64,000 nucleotides of DNA from CALJIC01 sp039805565 (GTDB lineage Bacteria > Chloroflexota > Chloroflexia > Chloroflexales > Roseiflexaceae). The notes beneath the pieces were generated by a model, which did not search any database, was not told the origin of the DNA, and worked only from the letters and a program-made list of their open reading frames with translations. The position numbers and the translations under genes are program-made. Shown piece by piece: positions 56,738 through 64,000 of this stretch. The stretch's first letter is position 1. Each line of letters begins with the position of its first letter. Location of the stretch: the NCBI GenBank assembly GCA_039805565.1, contig JBDLTZ010000106.1:1-64000 (forward strand), read 5' to 3'.

Positions 56738-57728
56738 TCGTGCCGCTCTCCCTACGAGCACGTGGGGATACGCGCCCTGCCCGCAGCTCAGCCTCGAGCG
56801 ACACAGCGTACGCCTCAGCCTCACGCGCCACCACTTCCAGCGACCGCGCGTACCGCGCCGCCTCGGAGAGCTCCCGCTCCCGCGCCGCCAACGCCTCCTC
56901 CAGCGACCGCGCGTACTGCGTGGCCTCCGCGAGCCGCTCGGCGCCATCGCGCCAGAGCTGTGCGGCGCTGTCCCGAAACTCCCACAACACATCCGGCATC
57001 GCCGCGGCCACCTGGACTGGGTAGTCTGCGGCAATTGCGCGCAGCAACTCGCGCTCGCGCCGCAGCATCAGCTCCTGATTCGTGCTCTGGCTTCCCGGGC
57101 GCTGCCGGTAGAACGCCAGCGGCTCATCCAGGTAGCGCGCCACTCCGCCGTGACAGCTGGCACACAGCCAGAGGTCATAGTCATCGATGGGCGAGAAGCG
57201 CAGGCGAACGCCGCCGGCGGCCGCGATCAGCTGTCGGCTCATGAGCACACAGACCGGGAGGAGGAACGCGCCGAGCAGCAGCGGGGCCAGCAGGTTCCCC
57301 TCCATCTTCGTCCGGGCGCCCCGCAGTGACCGGCTGTCGGGCAGCTTCTCGCCAGCTGTGTCGATACGCACGTAGTCGCAGTATGCGAACACCGCCGGGT
57401 CAGCGCGGTCCACGAGCGTCATCAGCCGCTCGACCATCGTCGGCGCGAGCACGTCGTCGTTATCGAGGAACACCAGGTACTCGCCAGCGCTATGAGCGAC
57501 GCAGGCGTTGCGCGCCGCCGCCACCCCCCCGTTCTCCTGACGCACCAGCCGCACGCGCCCCGCGTCTATCAGGTCGGCGACCGTCGCCAGGCTCTCGTCG
57601 GTCGAGCCGTCGTCCACCATCACCACCTCAAGCGGGCGGTAGGTCTGCGCCAGGGCGCTCTCCAGGGCGATTCGCAGGTATGGCGCCCCGTTGTAATGTG
57701 GCATAACAATGCTGACGAGCGGGTTCAT
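56730..57728 (-). CDS. GT2-family glycosyltransferase with coiled-coil tail
   Basis: 332 residues. A GT-A fold: LVSIVMPHYNGAPYL, VVMVDDGSTDES, ENGGVAAARN, VFLDNDDVLAP (DxD) and SPIDDYDLWL. The last 90 residues are helical and contain the ARSLE-type units YARSLEEALAARER and YARSLEVVAREAEA, similar to the tail of the downstream sulfotransferase and probably a shared oligomerisation element. The ATG overlaps the ABC gene stop by ATGA. It should add a sugar to a membrane or cytoplasmic acceptor in the sulfated-glycan pathway. Confidence 0.92.
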   Translation of the reverse strand: MNPLVSIVMPHYNGAPYLRIALESALAQTYRPLEVVMVDDGSTDESLATVADLIDAGRVRLVRQENGGVAAARNACVAHSAGEYLVFLDNDDVLAPTMVERLMTLVDRADPAVFAYCDYVRIDTAGEKLPDSRSLRGARTKMEGNLLAPLLLGAFLLPVCVLMSRQLIAAAGGVRLRFSPIDDYDLWLCASCHGGVARYLDEPLAFYRQRPGSQSTNQELMLRRERELLRAIAADYPVQVAAAMPDVLWEFRDSAAQLWRDGAERLAEATQYARSLEEALAARERELSEAARYARSLEVVAREAEAYAVSLEAELRAGRVSPRARRESGTNA

Positions 57729-59749
57729 GACGGTGCACCTCCCCCTTCGGATAGTGGGGCGAGCTCAATCCAGCTGAGCGCGACCCCGAGACGGCGTGTA
57801 TCGCGGTGCTCAGTCCCCTCGGGCTGGTAGGTCTGGCCCACGTCCAGCGCGATGTTGACGAACGGGCTGCCAATGACGGACGCACGCGGGACAGCGGCCT
57901 CACACAGCACCGACCCATCCCAGCGACGAGTCTGCGTGAGCGCGACCTGACGCCCGTTGACGGAGAGCCTCAGCGACCGCAGTACCGAGGGCCGGCTCAC
58001 CCGCAGCACCCGGCACTGCAGGGTCAGGTCGCGGTCGGCGAGCTCCGCGGTGAGCGGGAGCTGCAGGGTGGCGGTCGGCTCAGGGCCGGTCCAGCGGAAC
58101 GTGCCGTGCTGGGGGTTGTACTCCACGCCGTACCAGCCGCCGCCGGGCACCGGCCGGTCGAAGGTGAAGCGAAGCGGGCGCGGGCCTGTGGCGCGGCGGC
58201 GCTCGCTGTGCTGGCGCAGCAGGCCGTGCACGAGTTCGATCGGGAACGGCGGGTGTAGCTCCTCGGCGTGGGCGTGCGCGTAGCGGTCTATCAGGTCGCG
58301 CGCCATCAGCTCGTAGCGCTCGTCGAACAGCCGGCAGGCGTGCGCGTACAGCTCCAGGTCCAGCGCGTCGCGCCGGGCGATCGCCTCGCGGTCAATCCCG
58401 GCCTGCGGGGGCTCAGACGGCTCATCTGGCGGGAGCGCGCGGTCCGGCGACCAGCCGAAGGCGTACCACAGCAGCAGCAGCGACTCGCGCGGGCGCTCGG
58501 CGAGACCCACGAACGCGCACGCGGCAAGCGTCTCACGTGCGCGTTCGTGGTCCGCGGGGGTCACAGGCCGCGCCAGGTAGTCCTTGTCATCGGGGACGCG
58601 CAGCGCGGGCGGGATGCGTTGGCCGAGCATGCGCGTCACGCGGTTGTCCACCGTAGGGATCTCCTCCTCGGCGGCCGCGCGGGCCAGCGGGTCACGGAGC
58701 ACCGTGGCGCACACCGGCGGACGCTGGAGCAGCTGGGCCGCCTGGTCGTAGAAGTACGCGCCGCGCAGCAGGCGGTACGGCGCGACGGCGACCCGGCCGC
58801 GGGGCGGGAGCTCGCCGCGCGCGCGCATCGGGCAGATATGCCGCTCATCGAACTGGCGCTCAATCGCTGCGGTGAGCTGCGGCGGGGTGCTCGCGGGCGT
58901 CTCCAGGACGAACAGCTTCTCCTCCGGCCCCAGTTCGACAGCCACTGTGGGCTCCGCGGCCCCGACGAAGTCGGCGGCGTCACCGGCCTGCGCCCCGCCC
59001 TCGTAGGCCCGAATGACTCGCGCCGGGTCGCCCGCGAGTTGCAGGCTGCCGTGCGCGAGCCACGCAACCCGATCGCACAGCCGGCGTAGCGCGGCCGTCT
59101 GGTGCGCCACCACCACGATCGTCGTCCCCGCCTGGCGCAGCTCACTGATGCGCGCCTCGGAGCGCTCGCGGAACTCGGCGTCGCCCACCGCCAGCACCTC
59201 GTCCAGCAGCAGCACGTCCGGCCGCACGTCGGTGGCCGTGGCGAACGCAAGACGCGCCACCATGCCGCTCGAGTAGGTCCGCAGCGGCGAGTCCACGTAG
59301 GCGTGCAGTCCGGCAAAGTCCAGGATACGATCCGTGCGCCGCCGGGCGTCGTGCTCGTCGAAGCCCAGGATGGCCGACTTCAGCAAGATATTCTCTCGGC
59401 CGGTGAGGTCCGGCTGGAACCCGGCGCCGAGCTCGATCAGCGGCGCGACCCGCCCGCGCACCAGGAGGCGCCCGGCGCTGGGGCGGAGGATGCGCGCCAC
59501 CACCTTCAGCAGCGTACTCTTGCCGGAGCCGTTGGCGCCCACCAGACCCAGCACCTCGCCGCGCCGCACGCGCAGCGTCACATCGCGCAGCGCCCAGGCG
59601 CGCTCCAGCGGCGTCCCCCCGAAGAGCCGCGTCGCGTACTCCTGGAGCAGCGGCGGGCGCCCGTGGCCGCGGCCGTAGCGGAGCGAGACGTCCTCCAGCG
59701 CCAGGACCTCGTCGTCTGCCAGCGCAGGGCCGCTAGAGGTACGCGACAC
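57725..59749 (-). CDS. Wzt-like ABC ATPase fused to a degenerate sulfotransferase domain and a beta-sandwich
   Basis: About 674 residues. Residues 11-260 are a polysaccharide-export ATPase: Walker A VGANGSGKST (about 70-79), signature YSSGMVARLAFA and Walker B VLLLDEVLAVGD. Residues about 278-495 match family-2 sulfotransferases outside the PAPS loop: TVLRDPLARA, TVDNRVTRMLG, FVGLAERPRESLLLL and DALDLELYAHAC. The loop that should read like HIPKTGGTS is LETPASTPP, so PAPS binding is probably lost. Residues about 525-670 are a beta-rich domain where Wzt proteins carry their substrate-binding sandwich. The start GTG at 59749 overlaps the permease gene by 17 bases; the exact start is uncertain. 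This domain order is unusual. Confidence 0.85.
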   Translation of the reverse strand: MSRTSSGPALADDEVLALEDVSLRYGRGHGRPPLLQEYATRLFGGTPLERAWALRDVTLRVRRGEVLGLVGANGSGKSTLLKVVARILRPSAGRLLVRGRVAPLIELGAGFQPDLTGRENILLKSAILGFDEHDARRRTDRILDFAGLHAYVDSPLRTYSSGMVARLAFATATDVRPDVLLLDEVLAVGDAEFRERSEARISELRQAGTTIVVVAHQTAALRRLCDRVAWLAHGSLQLAGDPARVIRAYEGGAQAGDAADFVGAAEPTVAVELGPEEKLFVLETPASTPPQLTAAIERQFDERHICPMRARGELPPRGRVAVAPYRLLRGAYFYDQAAQLLQRPPVCATVLRDPLARAAAEEEIPTVDNRVTRMLGQRIPPALRVPDDKDYLARPVTPADHERARETLAACAFVGLAERPRESLLLLWYAFGWSPDRALPPDEPSEPPQAGIDREAIARRDALDLELYAHACRLFDERYELMARDLIDRYAHAHAEELHPPFPIELVHGLLRQHSERRRATGPRPLRFTFDRPVPGGGWYGVEYNPQHGTFRWTGPEPTATLQLPLTAELADRDLTLQCRVLRVSRPSVLRSLRLSVNGRQVALTQTRRWDGSVLCEAAVPRASVIGSPFVNIALDVGQTYQPEGTEHRDTRRLGVALSWIELAPLSEGGGAPS

Positions 59750-60542
59750 TATCGTCCGCCTTCCACGCAAACAGCGCCCAGCCACACGCCAGCGCGCCGA
59801 GCGCCACGGCCAGCGCTGCAAGCCAGGTGCCCGCCTCGGGGACCCGCCCGAGGTACAGCAGATCGCGGAAGAGTGCGATCATCAGCGACACCGGGCTGAG
59901 CGCCACCACCCAGGCGAACGAGTCCGGCACGATCTCCGCGGGGTAGGCTACCGGCGTGAGGAAGAAGAGCGCTTGCACCATGAGCTGGTACAGGTGCGCC
60001 ACATCGCCGACGTAGACCGCAAGCGTGGCCGCCAGCAGGGTGACGCCGAGCGTGAAGATCGCCAGCAGCGCCACGGCGGCGGGCAGCAGGAGCCAGGTGA
60101 GGTGGAGCGGCGCGCCGCTCGCCGCGGCGACGCCCAGGAGCGCCACGAGGGCGATGGCAAGGTTCACCAGGCCGCCCCCCAGCGCAGCGACCACGAACAC
60201 ACTGCGGGGTAGGTAGACGCGCTGCAGCAGGCCGCTGCCCGAGACGGCGGCCTCGATGCCCTGCGAGCTCGTCTGGGCGAAGAAGTTCCACGCCACCAGC
60301 CCCACCAGTACGTAGACCGGATAGTGCGGCAGCTGGTCGCGGAACAGCGCGGTGAAGGCGATCGAGAGGACGGCGGTGTGAACGAGCGGCCCTATCAGCG
60401 CCCACGCCAGCCCGAGCGCCGAGCGACGGTAGCGTTGCTTGAGTTGGCCGATGACGAGGAGACGGATGAGCGGGCGGTAGGCCGCGAGCGCGCGGGCATC
60501 CTGGAGCAACCAACCTCGGCGATCAGAAGAGTCGTACAGCAA
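59733..60542 (-). CDS. ABC-2 type polysaccharide export permease (Wzm-like)
   Basis: 269 residues with about six membrane helices. The N-terminal segment LLVIGQLKQRYRRSALGLAWALIGPL is the hallmark of O-antigen/teichoic acid-type permeases, and SPVSLMIALFRDLLYLG is the usual late segment. It should pair with the ATPase encoded by the overlapping next gene to flip the glycan across the membrane. The start is a TTG at 60542 with AAAGG eight bases upstream; no better ATG or GTG is available. It is the first gene of the minus-strand run. Upstream 60543-60640 is AT-rich and probably holds the promoter, but no clear -35/-10 pair can be chosen. Confidence 0.9.
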   Translation of the reverse strand: MLYDSSDRRGWLLQDARALAAYRPLIRLLVIGQLKQRYRRSALGLAWALIGPLVHTAVLSIAFTALFRDQLPHYPVYVLVGLVAWNFFAQTSSQGIEAAVSGSGLLQRVYLPRSVFVVAALGGGLVNLAIALVALLGVAAASGAPLHLTWLLLPAAVALLAIFTLGVTLLAATLAVYVGDVAHLYQLMVQALFFLTPVAYPAEIVPDSFAWVVALSPVSLMIALFRDLLYLGRVPEAGTWLAALAVALGALACGWALFAWKADDSVAYL

Positions 60543-60690
60543 GAGTAAACCTTTGAGTTGATCTTAGCAGCCCTTCTCATTGCAGCATTAGAGATAATAG
60601 TCTCATATTTTAATGAAAGATACAAGATTGAAGTTCGTTTTGTCAACCTCCGCGCGCCCCTCCCATCTGAGGGAGGTGGGACAGCGGAGT

Positions 60691-60744
60691 CACAAAAGCC
60701 GCGGGGCTCCGGGGGAGTTTCGCTTCCCTCGGCTCCCCTGCGGC
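60691..60744 (-). terminator. Rho-independent terminator of the Gfo/Idh gene
   Basis: A long imperfect GC-rich stem (about 60698-60744) that on the minus strand is followed by TTTT. It separates the oxidoreductase from the export operon. The gap 60543-60825 holds this hairpin, a smaller CCTCCC/GGGAGG stem at 60659-60676 and the AT-rich promoter region. Confidence 0.65.
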
Positions 60745-60825
60745 CTCGAAATGTACACGGCGCAGTCAACAACTGCGCGTCTATCCTGCAGTTTCCGCGC
60801 ACATATTTCTGTGAAGGGCTGGAGA

Positions 60826-62100
60826 CTAGCGCGTCGTCGCCTCGGCCCAGGCCCGGAACGCCGCCATATCCACCGTCTGCCCGCTCAGGCGCGCCTCCTC
60901 GGCGGCGAAGGCCAGCAGATGGCTCTCGAGCGACTCGCGGGCGGTGGTGAGCGGCGGCTCCTCCCCGCGCATCGCGCGCACGAACGACCGCACGATGCCG
61001 AAGTCGCCGCCGCCGTGGCCGCTGCTGGCCTCCGGCACCGGCACCTGCTCCACCGCGCCGGTCAGGTGATCGTGGATCTCGATGCTACCCGCGCCGTGGC
61101 CGAAGCGACCGCGCAGCGTGGCCCGCGTGCCCTCGTAGCGCATGGTGCGCTCCTCGCGGTGGCCGTGGCCGTGCATCACCAGCACCACGCTCGCCCCGCC
61201 GGCCACCTGCATCGTCACCACCTGGTGATCCACCACATCGTTGTCGCACTTGTAGGCGCAGCGGCCCCACGGCCCGGTCTGGAGCGCGCGCAGCCGCCCC
61301 TCATAACTCTGGTCGTCAGTCATCGCCGTGACTGGCCAGGTCGTGACGTCCATGTTCAGATAGATCCGCCGCGCGTCGAAGGGGCAGATATCGCCGGCCG
61401 GGCAGCCGTCGGTGCAGCGCTCGGTGGCGCCGGGAGGCGCGTTCTCCGGCCGGAAGTGCATGAGCGAGCCGACCGAGCTGAGCCGCTCGACAGGCGCGCC
61501 CAGGTTCCACGCCAGGATGTCGAGGTCGTGGCAGCACTTCGCCAGCAGCATCGGGCTCGAGGTCTCCACGTTGCGCCAGTGGCCCCGCACGAAGCTGTGG
61601 GCCATGTGCCAGAACACAACGTTCTCGCGGTGCTCGACGGTGACGATCTGGCCGAGTCGGCCGGAGGCCAGAACCTGGTGCAGGGTAGAGAAGAACGGCG
61701 TGTAGCGCAGCACGTGGCAGATCTGGAGCAGCCGCCCGTGGCGCTCGGCGGCCTGCACCAGCGCGACGTTGTCGGCCAGCCGGTTGGCCATCGGCTTCTC
61801 AAGCAGCACGTCGTAGCCGGCCTCGAGCGCGGCGAGCGTGGACGGCAGGTGCATCTGATCCTGGGTCATGTTGAAGCAGGCGTCGGCGATCTTGCCGGCG
61901 TTGATCAGCTCCTCCCAGGAGGCGAAGCGCCGCTCGGGCGGGATGCCGTGGGCGTCGGCGAAGCGCGCGCGCCGCGCCGGGTCGGGCTCGGCCACGGCCA
62001 CGAAGCGCAGCTCCTCGGGGTGCTGGAGGGCGTAGGGGCCGTAGGCGTAGTAGCCGCGGCCTCCGGCGCCGCACATGACGGCGGTGATGGGGGTGGGCAT
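60826..62100 (-). CDS. Gfo/Idh/MocA-family oxidoreductase
   Basis: 424 residues. The N-terminal Rossmann fold binds NAD(P) (CGAGGRGYYAYGPYAL, then AVAEPDPARRARF), and the EKP motif is in VLLEKPMANR. The C-terminal domain has CCHDLDILAWNLG, with the active-site His/Asp region. A cysteine-rich insert (RCTDGCPAGDICPF ... CAYKCDND) is typical of one subgroup and may bind a metal. GAGGAT lies nine bases before the ATG. It probably oxidises or isomerises a sugar derivative, but the substrate is unknown. Its own terminator follows. Confidence 0.92.
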   Translation of the reverse strand: MPTPITAVMCGAGGRGYYAYGPYALQHPEELRFVAVAEPDPARRARFADAHGIPPERRFASWEELINAGKIADACFNMTQDQMHLPSTLAALEAGYDVLLEKPMANRLADNVALVQAAERHGRLLQICHVLRYTPFFSTLHQVLASGRLGQIVTVEHRENVVFWHMAHSFVRGHWRNVETSSPMLLAKCCHDLDILAWNLGAPVERLSSVGSLMHFRPENAPPGATERCTDGCPAGDICPFDARRIYLNMDVTTWPVTAMTDDQSYEGRLRALQTGPWGRCAYKCDNDVVDHQVVTMQVAGGASVVLVMHGHGHREERTMRYEGTRATLRGRFGHGAGSIEIHDHLTGAVEQVPVPEASSGHGGGDFGIVRSFVRAMRGEEPPLTTARESLESHLLAFAAEEARLSGQTVDMAAFRAWAEATTR

Positions 62101-62246
62101 GGCGATATCCTCGCTAGATCCCTCAGCTCTGAGGTGGAGCGCGGGGAGAAGAGCCCCGCACGCCCGATTCTACACGATGACACGCCCGCCGGAGTCGCCC
62201 GCGCGCCAGCGTTGCGGCTTCTCTCCGGGGCATTCAGTCTTCATCC

Positions 62247-63731
62247 CTACGCCCCGAACAGCCGCGCCCCCAGATCGGGCTGGTCAAAGTCCGGGTCGAG
62301 CGGGTAGATCGGCCGCACCACCCGGTCGTAGCGCAGCGCGGGGATGTCCTGGTTCACGGCGCCGGGCGTCAGCGCCAGCAGGGACGCGCGCGCCATCTGC
62401 CGCAGCTCCGGCACCAGATATCCGATCTTCACGGCCGTGATCTGGTGGTCGGCCGGGTCGAGCCCGAGGCTCGTGAAGTCCCGCCGGTAGTGGTACGGTT
62501 TGCGGCGGCTGGTCACGATCACGTGCACCCCTCCGGCCCGCACCACCGCGATCGTGCCCCCCACCGGGTCGCCGGGGGCGATCGTCACGACGGTGGCCCG
62601 CAGGCCGAGCGGCTTCGCGTTCACCGGGTCCAGCTTGCCGCCGAGCGACAGGTCCACCACCGCGCCACTTCCGGCTGCGACGCACGCCTCGACCGCGGCC
62701 GCGTCGGGGATGCTGGCGTAGATCGCGCTGGCCCCGCCGCCCGCCAGCGCCGGGTGGGCCACGAGCCGCCCGACGAGGTACGGCACGTCGCCGGCCCCGC
62801 CGGCCGTCGGGTTGTCCCCCGAGTCGCTGATCACAACGCCGCCGCCCGGGTGCGCCAGTGCCTGCTCGATGCACCAGTCGGCGCTCCCGGCGGGCGCCAC
62901 GAACGCGAAGGCGTGGCGCGCCTCCCAGTAGCGCCGCGCGATGCGCCCGGCCTCGCGCCGGAGGCTCGCGGCGTCCGTGCCAGTCACCACCGCAGCCGCG
63001 CCGCTGCGGGGCTCGTCGGCCCACACGTAGCCCACCCACAGCGACGCATCCAGCACTCCGGGGGCCGGGTCGGACTCGCACAGGCTGGCGTAGACGCTCC
63101 TGCCCGGCTCGACCAGCGTGCTGGTACGCTCGCCCGGCAGAATGGCGGGGATGCGAACCCAGGCGCGCAGCGGGCGGATGCCCCGGTCCAGGCAGTGCAC
63201 GAGGTTCGCGCAGGCCTTCTCGCGGGTCTCCAGGTAGTCATCGTGCGGGGCGAGGCGGTAGGCGGTGAACATGTCGACCAGCTCGACGAGCCGGGCGGAG
63301 ACGTTGCCGTGCAGGTCCATGCCCGCCGATATCAGGCAGCCCGGCCCGACGACCTCGCGGAGCGCGGCGGCCAGATCGGCCTCGGCGTCGTCCATGCCCT
63401 GCACGTTCATGGCCCCGTGGATGTCCAGGTAGAAGCCATCGAGCGGCAGCGCGGCGCGGGTGCGCTCCAGCAGCTCGGACTTCATGGCGCGGTAGGCGTC
63501 GGGCGTGACCGGGCCGCCGGGGATGGCGTTGGCGTGCAGGCATGGCAGCCAGTCGATGTCGCCCCTGCCGCGGAAGCTCCAGCCCGGCATGAAGGGGTAG
63601 CGCTCGATCATCTCCCCGCCGCGCAGGATGGTGAAGTCGTCGAGCCGGCTGGGAGACGGCGAGAAAGTGCTGCTCTCGATCGCGATCCCGCCGACGCCGA
63701 TGCGGAGGCGGCCCATGGCGTGTGTCGTCAT
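62247..63731 (-). CDS. M81-family metallopeptidase (MlrC-like)
   Basis: 494 residues matching MlrC, the zinc peptidase family named for microcystin breakdown. It has IGVGGIAIESSTFSP at the start, DGFYLDIHGAMNVQGMDDAEADL and MDLHGNVSARLVEL with zinc-ligand Asp/His residues, YRLAPHDDYLETRE, then the C-terminal region with DSGDNPTAGGAGD and LGGKLDPVNAKPLG. Most members in environmental bacteria have no known peptide substrate. AGGAT lies eight bases before the ATG. It is adjacent to a Gfo/Idh gene, a combination seen in catabolic clusters, but no shared substrate can be named. Confidence 0.93.
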   Translation of the reverse strand: MTTHAMGRLRIGVGGIAIESSTFSPSPSRLDDFTILRGGEMIERYPFMPGWSFRGRGDIDWLPCLHANAIPGGPVTPDAYRAMKSELLERTRAALPLDGFYLDIHGAMNVQGMDDAEADLAAALREVVGPGCLISAGMDLHGNVSARLVELVDMFTAYRLAPHDDYLETREKACANLVHCLDRGIRPLRAWVRIPAILPGERTSTLVEPGRSVYASLCESDPAPGVLDASLWVGYVWADEPRSGAAAVVTGTDAASLRREAGRIARRYWEARHAFAFVAPAGSADWCIEQALAHPGGGVVISDSGDNPTAGGAGDVPYLVGRLVAHPALAGGGASAIYASIPDAAAVEACVAAGSGAVVDLSLGGKLDPVNAKPLGLRATVVTIAPGDPVGGTIAVVRAGGVHVIVTSRRKPYHYRRDFTSLGLDPADHQITAVKIGYLVPELRQMARASLLALTPGAVNQDIPALRYDRVVRPIYPLDPDFDQPDLGARLFGA

Positions 63732-63816
63732 GCTAGCTATCCTACAGCGGTGGGCAGCATCTCTGAGCCTTCTCGTTGGTCGTGCCCGGCTTCCTGATGC
63801 CCTGAGGCGTTACCGT

Positions 63817-64000
63817 TCAGCGCTGATCGTTCGGCGTTTCGCCAGAGGCCGTGCGGCCGGCTTCCTCCTCCGTGGGGAGGCCCGCGACCGCCTCGTGCTC
63901 GTCTTTCAGCGCCACGCCGGTGAGCCGCAGCCGGCGCGCCTCGCCCATCAGGTACACGAGCGTCCGCCGCGCCTCCTCGTAGCTCAGTCCGAGCGGGTGG
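63817..64000 (-). CDS. C-terminal fragment of an unknown protein (cut by window edge)
   Basis: About 60 codons in the minus strand, open to the edge of the window and ending in TGA at 63817-63819. The sequence HPLGLSYEEARRTLVYLMGEARR is helical and charged, followed by a Glu/Gly-rich tail. The last codons (ETPNDQR) overlap heptamer-like CAGCGCTGATCGTTCGGCG repeat DNA. No family is recognised from the part visible. Confidence 0.5.
   Translation of the reverse strand, partial: HPLGLSYEEARRTLVYLMGEARRLRLTGVALKDEHEAVAGLPTEEEAGRTASGETPNDQR

Noticed and set aside
60613..62307. 564-codon frame antisense to the Gfo/Idh gene
   Set aside because: It spans the terminator and the start of the real gene. 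No motif is visible.
1..64000. tRNA, rRNA, riboswitch or CRISPR array
   Set aside because: No cloverleaf with T-loop GTTCRA, no rRNA segment and no regularly spaced repeat-spacer pattern was seen by eye. A covariance-model scan would be needed to exclude weak RNA elements.

Overview
The window is GC-rich (roughly two-thirds G+C) and densely coded, with genes on both strands and no tRNA, rRNA, CRISPR array or recognisable transposase. The mix suggests a member of the Chloroflexota, probably class Chloroflexia. The signs are zinc-ribbon Ser/Thr kinases with Pro/Ala-rich linkers, a NarI/HdrD-type membrane Fe-S oxidoreductase, helix-hairpin-helix and SH3-like membrane proteins, short heptameric intergenic repeats, and many TGnTAnnnT-type promoters. 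This placement is inferred from gene content, not from a marker phylogeny.

Layout. 1-5.3 kb: the tail of a leuD-like gene, an RNA uracil methyltransferase, a zinc-ribbon Ser/Thr kinase, a dead solute-binding-protein fragment, a zinc-ribbon coiled-coil protein and a compact SRAP (HMCES/YedK-like) protein. 5.3-10.3 kb: DnaA-box-like sites and a promoter in front of dnaE, then an ECF sigma factor with a near-consensus promoter. 10.3-20 kb: SDR, P450, a helix-hairpin-helix membrane protein, an enolase-superfamily enzyme, methionine aminopeptidase, a LOG protein, a 2-hydroxyacid dehydrogenase, a deletion scar (ROK regulator fused to a TIM-barrel epimerase fragment), a solitary CcrM-type GANTC methyltransferase and a GNAT. 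20-34 kb: a membrane Fe-S oxidoreductase (EMO-like), a zinc alcohol dehydrogenase, a zinc-ribbon/beta-sandwich membrane protein, an aldo/keto reductase, a large secreted protein, a DHFR-like reductase, a PLP decarboxylase, a 47-residue membrane protein, an MFS transporter, an SH3-like protein and an SCP2 protein.

34-50 kb is the most unusual stretch. A NarL-type response regulator diverges from a plus-strand run of six genes: a zinc amidase with three C-terminal repeats, a multi-pass membrane/GAF-like protein, a two-helix membrane protein overlapping it by ATGA, a 2246-residue NACHT NTPase with about 50 TPRs, an 849-residue TPR protein carrying a gingipain/caspase-like (C25) protease with intact His and Cys, and a 77-residue two-helix membrane protein with a very strong RBS. 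A TPR-bearing Ser/Thr kinase converges on the end of the run. The layout (P-loop switch with a huge sensor array, protease, small membrane proteins, lytic amidase) resembles STAND-protease conflict or programmed-death systems. I do not recognise it as a described system.

50-60.5 kb is a minus-strand sulfated-glycan cluster: ABC permease, an ATPase fused to a degenerate sulfotransferase domain and a beta-sandwich, a GT2 glycosyltransferase, two sulfotransferases, a two-domain GT8-like/GT4 glycosyltransferase, and a bifunctional ATP sulfurylase/APS kinase that would supply PAPS. The genes overlap or are closely spaced, which supports one pathway: sugars assembled, sulfated and exported by a Wzm/Wzt-like transporter. 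60.8-64 kb: a Gfo/Idh/MocA oxidoreductase, an MlrC-type M81 metallopeptidase and a truncated gene of unknown function.
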